From Colius striatus (taxonomy: Eukaryota > Chordata > Aves > Coliiformes > Coliidae): a stretch of DNA of 64,000 bases. The notes under the pieces were generated by a model. The model did not search any database. It saw only the letters and a program-made list of their open reading frames with translations, and was not told where the DNA came from. A program made the position numbers and the translations under genes. Shown in pieces: positions 45,540 through 56,935 of this stretch (the first letter of the stretch is position 1; each line of letters starts with the position of its first letter). The DNA lies in the NCBI RefSeq assembly GCF_028858725.1, contig NC_084789.1:40651211-40715210 (forward strand), in the 5' to 3' direction.

Positions 45540-45990
45540 CCGCGGGTATGCGGGCCCCCCTGTGTGCACCCACGCCATCCCACGGGGTATGCAGCCCTCC
45601 CTTCCCTATGTGTACACCCCACGCGGGTCTGCAAACTCCCCGTGTGTGCATTCACACTCCCGCAGGTCTGCAGCCTCCCCACCGTGTGCATACCCCTCCC
45701 CAGGTCTGCAGCCCCCCTGAGTGCACACACACAGAGCCCTGCAGAACCTGCAGCTCTTGGTGTACATGTGTGTGTACGAGCACACAAACACGCTCCCCGC
45801 ACTTGCACCACACTGCCCCCTGCAGAGACTGCAGCCCCAGCATGCACACGCATGCACAGCCCCACCGCAGGCACATGCATACCCTGCAGGCCCTGCAGCC
45901 TCCCTGCACATGCACCCCCAGGACAGCAGCCCCAGCACACACACACGTGTGCACAAACACACAACCTTCCCCACCCGCTGAAATGCACCC
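45540..45990. repeat. GC-rich degenerate minisatellite upstream of MSL1
   Basis: Repeated words GTCTGCA(G/A)(A/C)CTCCCC and GTGTG(C/T)GCA with CACACACA tracts, period roughly 40-50 bases. It creates long spurious frames on both strands. Confidence 0.6.
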
Positions 45991-46091
45991 AAGCAGCACA
46001 CGGGGCCATGGCATTGGGGACACACAGGGCACGTGCTGGGGAACACGTTGGGGACATGGCTCTGCACAGAGCTGCATTCAAGGATGGGTGG

Positions 46092-46559
46092 TGTAAGAAA
46101 CTATGAACTAAGGTATTGTTTATTGAGATTTATGTTAAGCTCAATGTAAAGGTTAGACAACAAAAGACAGGAAAATTGCATATGCGAACAACTGCCAGAC
46201 ATCACTTGTGTGTAATTGCCTTTACATACCAATACCACCTATGCAAGCAGAAGAGATACTGCTCAAAGATAACTACAGGATGTTCTGAGGAACAAAGGAG
46301 GAAGACTCCTTACTCAACAACCACCGGAAGGCAGAAAACGACCCCCTTCACAGCAACTGAAGAATGCGCAGAGTACCTACAGTGCTTCAAGGCCATGGAC
46401 TAAAATGTATAAAAAAGGGACTGTTTGAACTGATTAGTACGGCAGTTGGCGGAGCGCAGACTCCCCTGCCGTCCAGCGCTGTCTTTGCTCATATTCTACT
46501 TGCTACAATTAATAAAATTATAATTGGATTATGATCCGTTGTGGTCTCAATTTATGACA
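46092..46559 (+). mobile_element. Solo LTR, 468 bp, with 5 bp duplication
   Basis: Begins TGTAAGAAAC and ends TTATGACA, flanked on both sides by GGTGG (46087-46091 and 46560-46564). A TATAAAA box lies at 46408-46414 and AATAAA at 46511-46516, so it is on the + strand. It is AT-rich inside GC-rich intergenic DNA. The 5 bp duplication suits an ERVL- or ERVK-like integrase. No internal sequence remains. Confidence 0.9.
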
Positions 46560-46981
46560 GGTGGGACACACACACACACGCAAGGGGGTGCCCCTGCACT
46601 CAAAACCCCCACCTAGCAGCCCCCCCATGAGTCGTGGGATCCCCTCTGGACCAGGCCATGCAGGCAGTGCCACCCCCGTCCCCTCCCTATCACGGTCCAG
46701 GGGAAGCCCCTCTGCTCTCCGTGTCATGTGTCCCACCAAGCCCTACAGACAGCCACCCCTTCCCGCTGCACGCACAAGCGTGACCGTGCTCGTCCACGCT
46801 CGCCCATATGTGGCCACAGCAGCCGGGCGGGGGGGGGAGGGGGCGGGTTCCTGGTTGCCCCGTTCCCACTGCGGCAGGCCCACGTGCTGGCCGGGTGCCT
46901 ACCCGCACATGGCTCTGCAGCAGGGCCGCCGCGCAGGGAGGCTAAAAATGGAGCAGGGCTCACATGCCAGCGCCACGTGAC

Positions 46982-47042
46982 GCTGGAGGAGGAGGAGGAG
47001 GAAGAAGAAGAGGTGGAGGAGGAGGGAGAGGGGGAGGAGAGG
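46982..47042 (+). repeat. (GGA/GAA)n microsatellite
   Basis: A pure purine tract of GGA and GAA triplets of about 60 bases. On the other strand it encodes a spurious poly-Ser frame. Confidence 0.85.
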
Positions 47043-47059
47043 AGCGCCCGCTCACATGG

Positions 47060-48200
47060 GCTGGCACAGATGCCAACCGGCCTGGTGCCCTGAAGCCCGT
47101 GGCTGCTATGTGCCCTGCGGGGTCGGGGGCTGCCGCCCCATACCCCCGCAGAAACGCACGTTGGGAAGGCTGAATATAGGGCTGTGGAGGTGTGAGAAAG
47201 GGTTCGTGCCCAGGATGGGGGTGTCCGTGAAGCTGAAGGAGCCCCCACAGTCCCGGGCGCTGTCCTTGCCTTCTCCTCCCTGATGCAGCTCCGGGATCAA
47301 GGGGTGTGGAGATGCAACAGGAACGTAAACACCACACATAAGGTTTATAGGGCCGAAGCCAGGAGGGCTGCGGGCGAGGGGGGGACCAGCGCTTCTGCAG
47401 CCCCTCCCTGCAGGTGGGGAGCCACGGGGTGATGCCCCCATCACCCCCGGCTGCTCCCCATGTGAGGGCTTCCCAGACCACCCCACATGGTGAATGCATC
47501 AGGGTCTCTCCCACTCTCTCAGGGCCCCTGCATCCCTTCTGCACCCCCATATCCTAACAGCCCCCTAATCTCTGGGTCTCTGTACCCTCCTGAGGTCCCT
47601 GCACCCCTAGATCCCTCCTGGACACCTTGCACCTTTCCTGGATCCCCAGGCCCAGGCACCATCCAGGGATGCATTCATCCCTAAATCCTGCACCTTCACA
47701 CATTTGTGCACCCCTGCACCCCCAGATACTGCCATTCTGCATCCTGCACCCCCAGACGCTGCACCTCATGGGGCCTCAGCCCTTGAGCACAGGTCAGCCA
47801 CATTCTGGGGTGCTGTGGTGCTGTGGGGTGCCCCTGCCTGCCGTGCCTGGACCAGGCGTGCCTTGTTTACCTGATTTTTTTTCCCTTTCCACGAGGCAGG
47901 GAAGTCCTGGCAGTGCTGAGCCCTTGGCCCAAGCCAAGAGCTATGGGGATGAGCCAGGGCTGCTCTTGGCTTTTCAGCCACAGATCTGCTGCATGGCAAG
48001 AAAACACTCCAAAATCCCGAGCACCCAGCCCTGCCTGGCACCCTGCAGCAGCACCAGGGTTCTCACCCTCCCACCTGCTGTAGTCAGTGGGACTGTGGGG
48101 ATGAAAGCGGTGATTTGGAGATGCAGGACCTCCCAAAATGATGTGGACTCCAGTGTCTCTGGTTTTCCCTCCCACCCCCACAGCATAACTACGGCTGGAG
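47060..48200. other. Intergenic GC-rich sequence
   Basis: No exon recognised. Bases 47487-47780 contain CCCCTGCACCC-type repeats. A short block near 47130-47360 is less repetitive and may hold regulatory sequence, but nothing specific can be named. Confidence 0.5.
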
Positions 48201-48221
48201 AAACTAGGCACAATGTACCTC

Positions 48222-48492
48222 AGGGTAGCATAGGGATAAGGGGTAATGGGATGAAGCTGGAACACAAAAAGTTCCATTTAAATATAAGAAAAAACTATTT
48301 CACTGTGAGGGTGACGGAACCCTGGCACAAGCTGCCCAGGGAGGGTGTGGAGTCTCCTTTCTTGGAGGTCTTCAAGACCCGCCTGGACGTGTTCCTATGT
48401 GACCTGATCTAGGTGGACCTGCTTCTGCAGGGGGGTTGTTCTAGATGATCTCTAAAGGTCCCTTCCAACCCTACTATTCTATGATTCTATGA
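48222..48492 (+). mobile_element. CR1 3' fragment
   Basis: About 270 bases of CR1 3' end with ATAAGGGGTAATGGGATGAAGC-type sequence and the tail ATTCTATGATTCTATG (48476-48491). It is the only intergenic CR1 seen between MSL1 and NR1D1. Confidence 0.9.
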
Positions 48493-50585
48493 CCCAGAAC
48501 CAGATCCAGGAGGATTCTGCAGGCACACAGTGGATTTGGAGGGTGTCCAAGTATGAGGGGGAGAGGGAGCTGAGGCTGCAGCACTGGGATGATCTTCACC
48601 CTGCCAGACCCCAGTGCCCAGCCTGGGGTGGAAACAACAAACAGGAACAAACCCCTGTCCCCAGAGGAGACACCCCTTCCCCCCCTTTTCCTGGAAAAGG
48701 TACAATCCAGCCAGCTCCAAGTAAAAATAAATCCCTCTGCATGAAGGCGTTCAGCAGTGGCAAGTGGAGCACACTGTCACGTGGCACAGCCGCATGGCAC
48801 CGCCAGCAACCCAGGCACCGGGGCACGTGGCTGCCAGCCTTTGTGCCCACTCCTTGCCACTGGTAACATAGTTATTCAGCTACCCCCTTGTCCCCTGGGG
48901 TCCCCAGTGTAGGGGAGGAGGCTGGAGCCAGCACCTCCCGGGGTAGCATGGAGGGCTGAGGGCTGGGGGTGGTACAGGGGGTGCACAGCCAGCTGCAGCC
49001 CTTGGGCAGGGTCAATGCTGGTGGCAGGGCCTGAGGTGATGTGTCCCCCTGCCACTCCAGGCAAGACTCACCTGGCACTTGAGCACAGTGGCATCTTGGG
49101 GCAGGTTGAGGTGCTCCATCCATGCCATGGACCAACTGGCATGGGCACAGCTGTGTCAGAGTGCATGGGCACCAGCAGCAAGCCCCTTGGACACAACCCC
49201 AGCCTTCAGGAGGGTCCCCAGGATGGCTCAGCCATGCGTTGCTGAGGGTCCAACATAGAGCACAGCAGGCACATGTCCAGCCCCAGCACCCTGCCGTCCT
49301 GGTGGCTTTGGTGGCCACTTCACCCCAGCCCTACTGCCCACAGACTGTCCCCAGCCCATGTCCCCATCCTGCTGCTAGGGTGTCCCGGCTGCACCCAGCC
49401 TGGGGGCCCTGCTCACAGCACCCTCACACTGACCTGCTATGCCAGGGTTCCAGCCTCGCAGCAAGACTCTATGGCAGTATCCCACAGGGTTTCTTTCATC
49501 CCTCCCAGACCCACACCCACTGCGGGACTCCCAGGGATCTGAGCAGCCAGGTCTGGCTGAGCATCTCTGTGCAGGGCCAGCTCAGCACTGTGTGCTGTGT
49601 TATGAGCTGCAAGCATGGTGGTGCACAGGGTTGTTTTCTGAACAGAGAGGAGTGGCTGAGTCATGGCTAATTGCCATGGCCCAGAAATGTGCCAGGAGGA
49701 GAATGAGGTGCTCTGCGGGGCCAATGGCACCTGCAAGCCCAGGGCAGCCTGAGCATGACTGCACTGCTGGGAGTGGGCATGGGGCAGCAAGGGCCTCCTG
49801 GCCCCAAACCCATCATCCCCCCATGTCCCTCAGCCCCATGTCAACCTGGCCCCACACATCCTTCTGGGAGCCAGCGGGTTTCTCCCTGCAGGAGATGTTG
49901 GCTGCAGCGTGGCCATGGCACTATGCAACCACCCAGTGACTCAGGGTCAGGGCACTTCCTGCAGGGTGACAGGGTGTCCCCATCACTCCAGACCTGCAGG
50001 ACACCCTGCAAGCTGGGAGCAACCCCAGCTGTGGGTTCCTAAGGGGCCCCAGCTGAGGAATGACCCCATGTGGGGCTGAGGGCTCCTTGGGTCACAGAGT
50101 TCCAGTGTTGTCGTCCCTCCCCCAGCACCCCACAGTCTCCCGAGACCTCCCTGCCCGCGGGATTAGCTCTGAGGCTTCCCTGGCACCAGCACATCCATGT
50201 GCTGCACCTTCTCCTGCTGGCAGGGAGCCAGGGCAGCACCTGGCACATGGCACACAGGAGAATGCTGGCACCTCCAAAACCCTCCCTCCCCTGGGGGCCA
50301 TGAGCACCCATGAAGACCCCAGTGCCACCAGGCTGGGCTAGCCTCAGTGCTGCAACCCAGATCTGATTGTTGTCTCTGCTCTGGTACCATGGCACCAGGC
50401 ACAGCACATCACTGCAGCTCCTGCACCAGCTGGGAGCAGGGCCAGGCTGAGCTGTGGCTGCCAGGCATGTGCCACACTGTGCACCTGCCACAGGCAGTGC
50501 ATTGCCCTGATGGCACCAGGAATGGGTAGGGGGACATGGGCTGGTTGGGCAGGGGTCTGGCTGTGCTGTGCTGTGATGCGGGCTG
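48493..50585. other. Intergenic GC-rich sequence without recognised gene
   Basis: Many long frames, none with known domains or consistent exon structure. A non-coding transcript cannot be excluded from sequence alone. Confidence 0.5.
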
Positions 50586-50589
50586 ATGC

Positions 50590-51330
50590 TGTGCCCTGGT
50601 GCAAGGGGTCCTGCAGTGCTGCCGTCACACTGTGCCTAGGTGTCCCTAGTGCAGGAGACGGTGCCATGCAGGGTGATGGGGGAACCTGTGTGTCACAGGG
50701 ACCATGCTGTGCTGGATGACATAGGTGCCCAGGTGTCCCCAGGGGACAGTGCTGTGCAGGGTGCCAGGTGTGCTAGGACTGTGTCCAGGCAACCCCAGTG
50801 CAGAGGACAGTGCCATGCTCAGTTGTCCCTATTGCAGGGGCCACCCTGTGCAGGGACCATGCTGTGCAGGTTGACTGGTGTTTCCCATTATCCCTGCTGC
50901 AGGGGACAGTGCTGTGCTGGATGACAGGGGTGCCTATGCTGTTCTTTGAGCATCCCCAGTGCAAGGGGACAGTGCCATCCTTGTATGTTCTTCATGCAGG
51001 GACCATGCCATGCAGGGTGACAGGAGTACCAGAGTGTCCCTAGTGCAGGTGACCGTGCCATGCTGGGTGACAGGTGTCTTCTCGTGTCCCTAGTGCAGAG
51101 GATAATGTCGTGCTAGGTGACAGGAGTGCCTGTGCTGTTCCCGGGGCATCCCTACTGTAGGGGATGGTGCCATGCTCAGCTGTCCCCAGCGCAGGTGACA
51201 GTGCCATGCAGGGTGCCAGGGGTGCCTGTGCTGTTCCTCGGGCATCCCCAGTGGGGAGGATGGTGTCACCCGTGTGCATTCCCTGTGCAGGTGCCAGTGC
51301 CGCACAGGATGCTGGGGGTCCCGGACTGTC
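50590..51330. repeat. Minisatellite upstream of NR1D1
   Basis: At least ten imperfect units of about 50-75 bases sharing GTGTCCC(C)AGTGCAGG(G)GACAGTGCCATGC(A/T) and GGTGACAGG(G/T)GTGCC. The array ends about 390 bases upstream of the NR1D1 start codon, at the edge of the CpG-rich promoter. Confidence 0.85.
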
Positions 51331-52080
51331 CCCCGGTGCCGGTCGCCGCGGGCCGGGAGGCGGCCCCGCTGCAGGGGGTGGTGGTGTCTCCCCGTTGCTC
51401 ATCGGGCTCCCCGACGGCGACGCGGGGTCAGGGCCGCCGGCGGAAAGTGTGTCACTGGGGCACGAGGCTCTCCCCGGGAATCACATGGGGAAGGTGGCGG
51501 CGCCGCGTGCGGCCCAGTGCGCAGCCGCGGCCGGTGCCGGCCGGGCGGCGGGCGCACAACAGCCCTTGCCGGGCAGCGGAGCGGCACGGCTCGGTGCGGC
51601 TCCGCTCCGCTCGTTTTGGCCCCTTCAGCCGCGCGTCTGGGTACGGGAGGATCGGCGGAGCTGGGATAGTCCCGTTCCTCTGCTCTCCCGCCCCATCCCC
51701 CCCTCCTCTCCGAGGATGGCGGCCCCCGAAGCCGGCAGCACAGGTCAGTGCCCCTGCAGGAACCCTCGCCCGCGGGTGTGTGCGCCGGGACCGGGTGGGC
51801 ACCGGCAGCAGGGAGAGGTCCCGAGCACCGGACCGGAGTCCGGGAGCTAGTGCAGCGAGGACCGCGGAGAGGGGGCTGCACGCTGAGAACGCGAATCGGA
51901 GGAGGGGTCCTGACAACAGGGACCGGAGGGTCCTGCACGCTCCATCGAGCCGGATGCGCACTGGGACCGCATCCCGGAGCAGGGCTCCTATCGACCGGGA
52001 CCGGGCGGTCCTGCATAGCGGGGTAAGGATCGGGCGGTGGGGCCGGGGGCGTCCCGGGGAGGGAGGGAGGGATGCGCACT
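51331..52080 (+). promoter_or_regulatory. NR1D1: CpG island around NR1D1 exon 1
   Basis: A sharp rise in CpG after the minisatellite, covering exon 1 and the start of intron 1. No TATA box is seen. Confidence 0.6.
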
Positions 52081-55000
52081 GACACCGGGGCGACATGAAC
52101 GCCGGCATGAGAAGGGATGTGGGGGATGTTTGTCTTAATCTGCGGGACGCGCTGACTGCGGGCATAAGGCTAAGAACCAGGATCGGGGCAGCGGGACCAG
52201 CCGGGAGCACGCCGGGACCGAGCGGTCCATGGGCGGCGGAAGCGGGTACGCGCTCGCCGGCGACGTGAACGGAGAAGGGTGGTAGAACGGGAAGGGGGGG
52301 AACAGAGGCGGTCTTCCCCCCTCCCCCCCCCCCGCCGGCACGTGTCCCCCGCCCCGCCGTTGCCATGTGCGGAGTTTGTTTTCCCCACAGCTCCGCCCCG
52401 CCCCCACCCATTGGTCATAGCCTCATGACATAATTGCTACCCCTCTCGTGACGTCACACCCGGAAGCGCGGACGCCGCGTTCCTCTCGCCCTTTCCAAAC
52501 AACCGGGGAAAAGGAGAGGCACGGTGACGCGCGTCATCTCCAGGGCAACTCCCCCCAAAAGAGGGCGGAGCTTCGTCACAAGCCTAGGGGGCGTGGTAAA
52601 GCGTGAAGGGGCGGGGCATCGGTAGGCCACGTGCAGCTCGAGCACGTGGGGCGGTGGCGTGAGGCCGCCTGAGCTCAAACTGTGTGGGGGAGGGGACACA
52701 TGGGAACGGGGGGAGGGTCCCGGTGCTGAGATGTTGGGAATGGGAATCCCAAAGGGAGACTTTGGGGGAGGGGGATTCCCCTGGTAGTTTGATGTCCCAG
52801 GAGCTTTTTTTTTTTTTTTTGAGAGGAGTGTTATGGGACCCATTGTCCCTGATTCAGTGACCCCCTTTGGAAGTGGGTGACTGATGGTGACAGACTTGGC
52901 TGTGTCACACACAGAACCATGTGACACATGGCCCTGGCAATTCCGTGTGTCTCCAATGTCACCCTTCATGTGTCCTGGGCCCCTGAGTCTGTCAGAGAGA
53001 CGTGGCTTGGTGGTTGTTGCACTGTGCATGGGGTAGGCACAGGACTTGGGGGGGGGGGGGGGAAGTAGTGTGCTGTGACCTCTGCTGTGGGGGGAGGGGC
53101 TGTGACATAGGGGCTTCCTCTGGACTTGTGGGTCTGGGAACTGGGCTAAGACTTGGGCACAGAGCCAGAGAAGGCAGCTGGAATAGCTGTGACACCCCTT
53201 CCCCTCTCTGGTTATGCCTCTGGCAGGTTCCCAGCTTGCATTTCTCCCACAAGCGCTCCCTGGGTGCCATGCCTGTATCCCCACCCAACACGTGCCCAGG
53301 CAACCTGACTGTCCTCATCCCATGTGGGGCCAATACCCATGGCAGGTGTGGTGCGTAGGTGGTGCACGTGCAGCCATGGGACACCTGTGGGACCAGGAGG
53401 CATCTATGATTCTTCTCTGTGGACCACCTGAGGCTGCTCTATCCACCTCTATTGGGGTCCCCTCTGGGCCAGGGGAGGCTGAGCCCGGCGCAGCTCAGTG
53501 CATGTGTGGCCCCACTGCTCTGCCTGCAGGCGGTGTGATCAGCTACGTGGGCTCCAGCGGCGCCTCACCCAACTGCACCAGCCCCATCTCACTCTGTAGC
53601 GACAGCTCCAACATCAGCTCACAGTCGGGCTCTCAGCCCTTCCCCACCTACTTTCCCCCATCACCCACTGGCTCCCTGCAGGATTTCCGTACCTATGGCA
53701 GGGGCTCGCTGGCCTCCCGTGAAGATGGCTCCCCTTCATCTTCCTCCTCCTCATCCTCCTCCTCCTCCTCCTTCTCCTTGTACGACTCCTCGGTGAACTT
53801 CCCTGGGGTGCAGCAGGTCCCCGTGGATGAGCGGCGCCGCAGCTTGCCCAGCAAAGCTGGCAGCACCATCACCAGTGAGTGGAGTGGGGGGTGTTGGCAG
53901 GTGGTATGTCCCCCTCCTCACCGTGGACACTGCTCACCCCCATCCCTCCACAGAGCTGAACGGTATGGTGCTGCTCTGCAAGGTCTGTGGGGATGTTGCC
54001 TCCGGTTTCCACTACGGTGTCCATGCCTGTGAAGGCTGCAAGGTACCAGGGATGGAGCCAGGGTGGTATGAAGACCCTGCAATGTTGGGGGGACCCTGAG
54101 TGACACTCCCCTCCCCCACTCCACAGGGCTTCTTCCGCCGCAGTATCCAGCAGAACATCCAGTACAAGAAGTGCCTCAAGAATGAGAACTGCTCCATTGT
54201 CCGCATCAACCGCAATCGCTGCCAGCAGTGCCGCTTCAAGAAGTGCCTGCTGGTTGGCATGTCCCGTGATGGTGAGCTCAGACTCCCTCCAGAACCAGGG
54301 ACTCCCATGTTCAAAGCTGTATGTCCCCTCTGATGGTGTGACTCTCCATGCTCAGGGCTGCGTGTCTGCTCCCTGGGTGGGTTCTCCCTGCCATAATCAA
54401 GGTTATATGTCCCCTCCTGGGATGGGTACCCTGTGCTTGAGGATGTATTTCCCCTCCATGCTTGAGTACCCTGGTCTGCATTGGGGACTGTGCATACTCC
54501 ATGGGACGTTACCCTGCTCTGCTGTGCCAGGGGCTATATGCCCCATCCTGGTGTGGGTCTCCCTATATCAGGGCAGTTTATTCCCCCGTGGAATGTATCC
54601 CCTCAGATCAGGGCTGTACATCCTCTCCTGGGATGGATCCCCCCAGATCAGGGTTGTTCGTTCCCCCCCCATGTCTGGGCTGTATGTCCCCTCTAAGCCA
54701 GGGAGAGACAGGTAGGGATGCAGCCATGTTCTTGGCAGACCCTGCCCCCCCTCATGGCACTGAGCTGGGGGTGGTCGGTGTGCCCGAGCTGCACTCTGAT
54801 GCTGGTGTCTCCCACAGCTGTGCGCTTTGGGCGCATCCCCAAGCGGGAAAAGCAGCGGATGCTGGTGGAGATGCAGAGCGCGATGAGTGGCATAGCCAGC
54901 ATCCCACCAGGGATGGCCAGCCTCAGCGAGGGTCCAGCGCTGGGCAGGGGTCGTGCACTGCCCCCCTGCCTCCCACCGCTCGTTCCCCCTGCCTGCTTCT

Positions 55001-56629
55001 CGCAGTTTCCGCAGCAGCTTACCCCCCCGCGCTCGCCCAGCCCCGGGGGTGCCACCGAGGACGTCATCGCACAGGTGGCCAAGGCTCACAAGGAGATCTT
55101 TGTCTATGCACATGACAAGCTGGGTTCCCCCCCGGCCTGCGACACCAGCCTCCCGCGCTGGGATGCACCCCCGACCTGGGCCTCCAGCCCCCCTGAACCC
55201 TGGCTCTGCCCCCCCACCTACCCCAACTCCCTCGTGCGGGGCACCAAGGACGTCCTGGTGAGTTCCCCGGGGGCTCTTGCTCTTCCTCCCCCCCCCCCAG
55301 CTATTTTTAGCCACTAATCAGACTAATCGCCTTGTCTGTGCTGTAACGGCAGGCCGGGGGAGCCCTGCAGTGCCGAGCTGAACTGTGCCATGCTGTTGCC
55401 CCCAGGCCTGCCCCATGAACAGCCACCGGCCTGGCTGCAGTGGGCGCTCGGTGCAGGAGATCTGGGAGGATTTCTCCCTCAGCTTCACCCCTGCCGTCCG
55501 TGAGGTGGTCGAGTTCGCCAAGCACATTCCAGGCTTCCAGGCCCTCTCCCAACACGACCAGGTCACTCTGCTCAAGGCTGGCACCTTTGAGGTACATCCT
55601 GGGACAGTGAGGGCTCAATGAAGGGCCTCACAACCCAGCATGAAGTCCCATGCCATGGGCACAGTGCACTTAGAGCACTGTACAATTTCCTATGGCCTCA
55701 CACAGTGCCCAAGAGCGGGGAATGGAGCCTCATTACATTGTATGATGCCCATGCCATTGCAGTGCCCCATGGCATGGAGGCCTGTCATGGAGCATGGCTT
55801 TGTATGGTGCCCTAGGGTATTGCATGGTAGCCCACAGTGTTGCAGGGTGGTTTTCCCTGCCCCCACCCTGGTGTCTCATGGACTAGCAGTACCCCATGGC
55901 CTTGCACTGTGACCCATGGCATGGAGCATGGCCCCACAGCATCACATAGTAGCCCTTGGCATTGCAGGATACCCCCATCCTAGCATGACACGGTGTTCCA
56001 TGGGCTAACAAAGTGCCCTATGGCATTGCCTGGAGCCCCACGACATTGCACAGTAGCCCATGGCGTTGCAGCATCCCTCTAGGCATGGTACCATGTCCCC
56101 ATCCCACTGAAACTACATGTGCCGCAGGTGCTGATGGTTCGCTTCGCCTCCCTGTTCGACGTGAAGGAGCAGACGGTGACATTCATGAGCCGGACGAAGT
56201 ACAGCCTAGAGGAGCTGTGGGGCATGGGCATGGGCGACCTCCTCAGCTCCATGTTTGAGTTCAGTGAGAAGCTCAGCGCCCTCAACCTCACCGACGAGGA
56301 GCTGGGGCTCTTCACCGCCGTTGTCCTGGTTTCGGCAGGTGGGAAGTTGAGATAGGAGGGAAATCGAGGAGAGGAGGTAGTGGTGGTGGGGTGGGGTGTC
56401 ACCACCCTGCTGACGCCCCATCCCCGCAGACCGCTCGGGCATGGAGGACACGGCGTCGGTGGAGCAGCTACAGGAGACACTGATCCGTGCCCTGCGTGCC
56501 CTCGTCTTGAAGACGCACCCGGCCGAGACGTCGCGTTTCACCAAGCTGCTGCTGAAGCTGCCTGACCTGCGCACCCTCAACAACCTTCACTCCGAGAAAC
56601 TACTCTCCTTCCGTATTGATGCCCAGTAG
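51716..56629 (+). CDS. NR1D1: NR1D1 (Rev-erb alpha), heme-sensing circadian repressor
   Basis: Nuclear receptor that binds ROR/Rev-erb elements and represses clock genes such as BMAL1 through NCoR-HDAC3. Eight coding exons: 51716-51743, 53530-53874, 53954-54042, 54127-54271, 54818-55257, 55406-55591, 56128-56338, 56430-56629. All phases fit, giving 547 residues (human 614). A poly-Ser run lies in the N-terminal region. The DNA-binding domain starts at Cys133 (C-K-V-C-G-D-V), with P-box C-E-G-C-K-G. The hinge is shorter than in human. The ligand domain fills exons 6-8. The heme-ligand Cys of A-C-P-M-N (Cys351) and the His near the C-terminus (His535) are present, and helix 12 is absent, as normal for Rev-erbs. 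The first exon encodes M-A-A-P-E-A-G, unlike the mammalian start, so it is likely an alternative first exon. Confidence 0.95.
52390..52660 (+). promoter_or_regulatory. NR1D1: Promoter-like block in NR1D1 intron 1 (GC box, CCAAT, CRE, two E-boxes)
   Basis: Within 260 bases there is a GC box (52393-52405), an inverted CCAAT box (ATTGG, 52410-52414), a perfect palindromic CRE TGACGTCA (52449-52456) and two CACGTG E-boxes (52628-52633 and 52643-52648) 15 bases apart. CLOCK-BMAL1 binds E-boxes in mammalian Nr1d1, in promoter and intron 1. Use as a second promoter is inferred. Confidence 0.7.
53046..53064. repeat. Poly(G) run in NR1D1 intron 1
   Basis: About 14-16 G in a row, length-unstable. Confidence 0.75.
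54290..54715. repeat. Minisatellite filling NR1D1 intron 4
   Basis: About eight imperfect units of 45-55 bases with the words CAGGGCTGTATGTCCCCTC and CTGGGATGG(A/G)T(C/A)CCC. They make up most of the intron. Confidence 0.75.
55301..55335 (+). promoter_or_regulatory. NR1D1: MEF2-like site with paired TAATC motifs in NR1D1 intron 5
   Basis: CTATTTTTAG (55301-55310) is a perfect MEF2-type site. TAATCAGACTAATC (55315-55328), two OTX/CRX-type half sites, follows five bases on. The intron is only 148 bases long. Confidence 0.4.
55620..56110. repeat. Minisatellite in NR1D1 intron 6
   Basis: Imperfect units of about 30-45 bases built on GCCC(C/T)ATGGCATTGCA and CACAGTAGCCCATGG. They fill nearly the whole 536-base intron. 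Confidence 0.75.
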
Positions 56630-56929
56630 GACCCTGACAAAAACACACCCCACACCCTGCACCCCCCTAAACACCCCATGGCACCCACTGGACTCCTAGG
56701 GCAGGGGAGGAGCTGCACCACTCAGGTGGGTGCTGAGATGCCAGGACCACCACTCTCCAGTTGGGTGCCAGCCCCACAGCTGGCAGTTCCAGGGAGGGGG
56801 GATCCTCAACCTCTCAACTCAGTCATCCAGTGATATAAAGCAGAGGCTGCATCCAGCTGAGTGGTGTGGGTGGGTTTGGTTGTTGGTTGGTTTGGTTTTT
56901 TTCATCATATATTTATTACATAAATATAT

Positions 56930-56935
56930 AATAAA
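56930..56935 (+). terminator. NR1D1: NR1D1 polyadenylation signal
   Basis: AATAAA 301 bases after the NR1D1 stop codon, in an AT-rich pocket. Confidence 0.65.

Noticed and set aside
45071-46096. A 336-codon frame (- strand) and 180-218-codon frames (+ strand) upstream of MSL1
   Set aside because: They translate a minisatellite with CACACA tracts into Cys/His-rich or Pro-rich nonsense. No family resemblance.
51117-52411. Frames of 228-321 codons around NR1D1 exon 1
   Set aside because: They cross a minisatellite and CpG island; only the short exon at 51716 joins the conserved NR1D1 reading frame.
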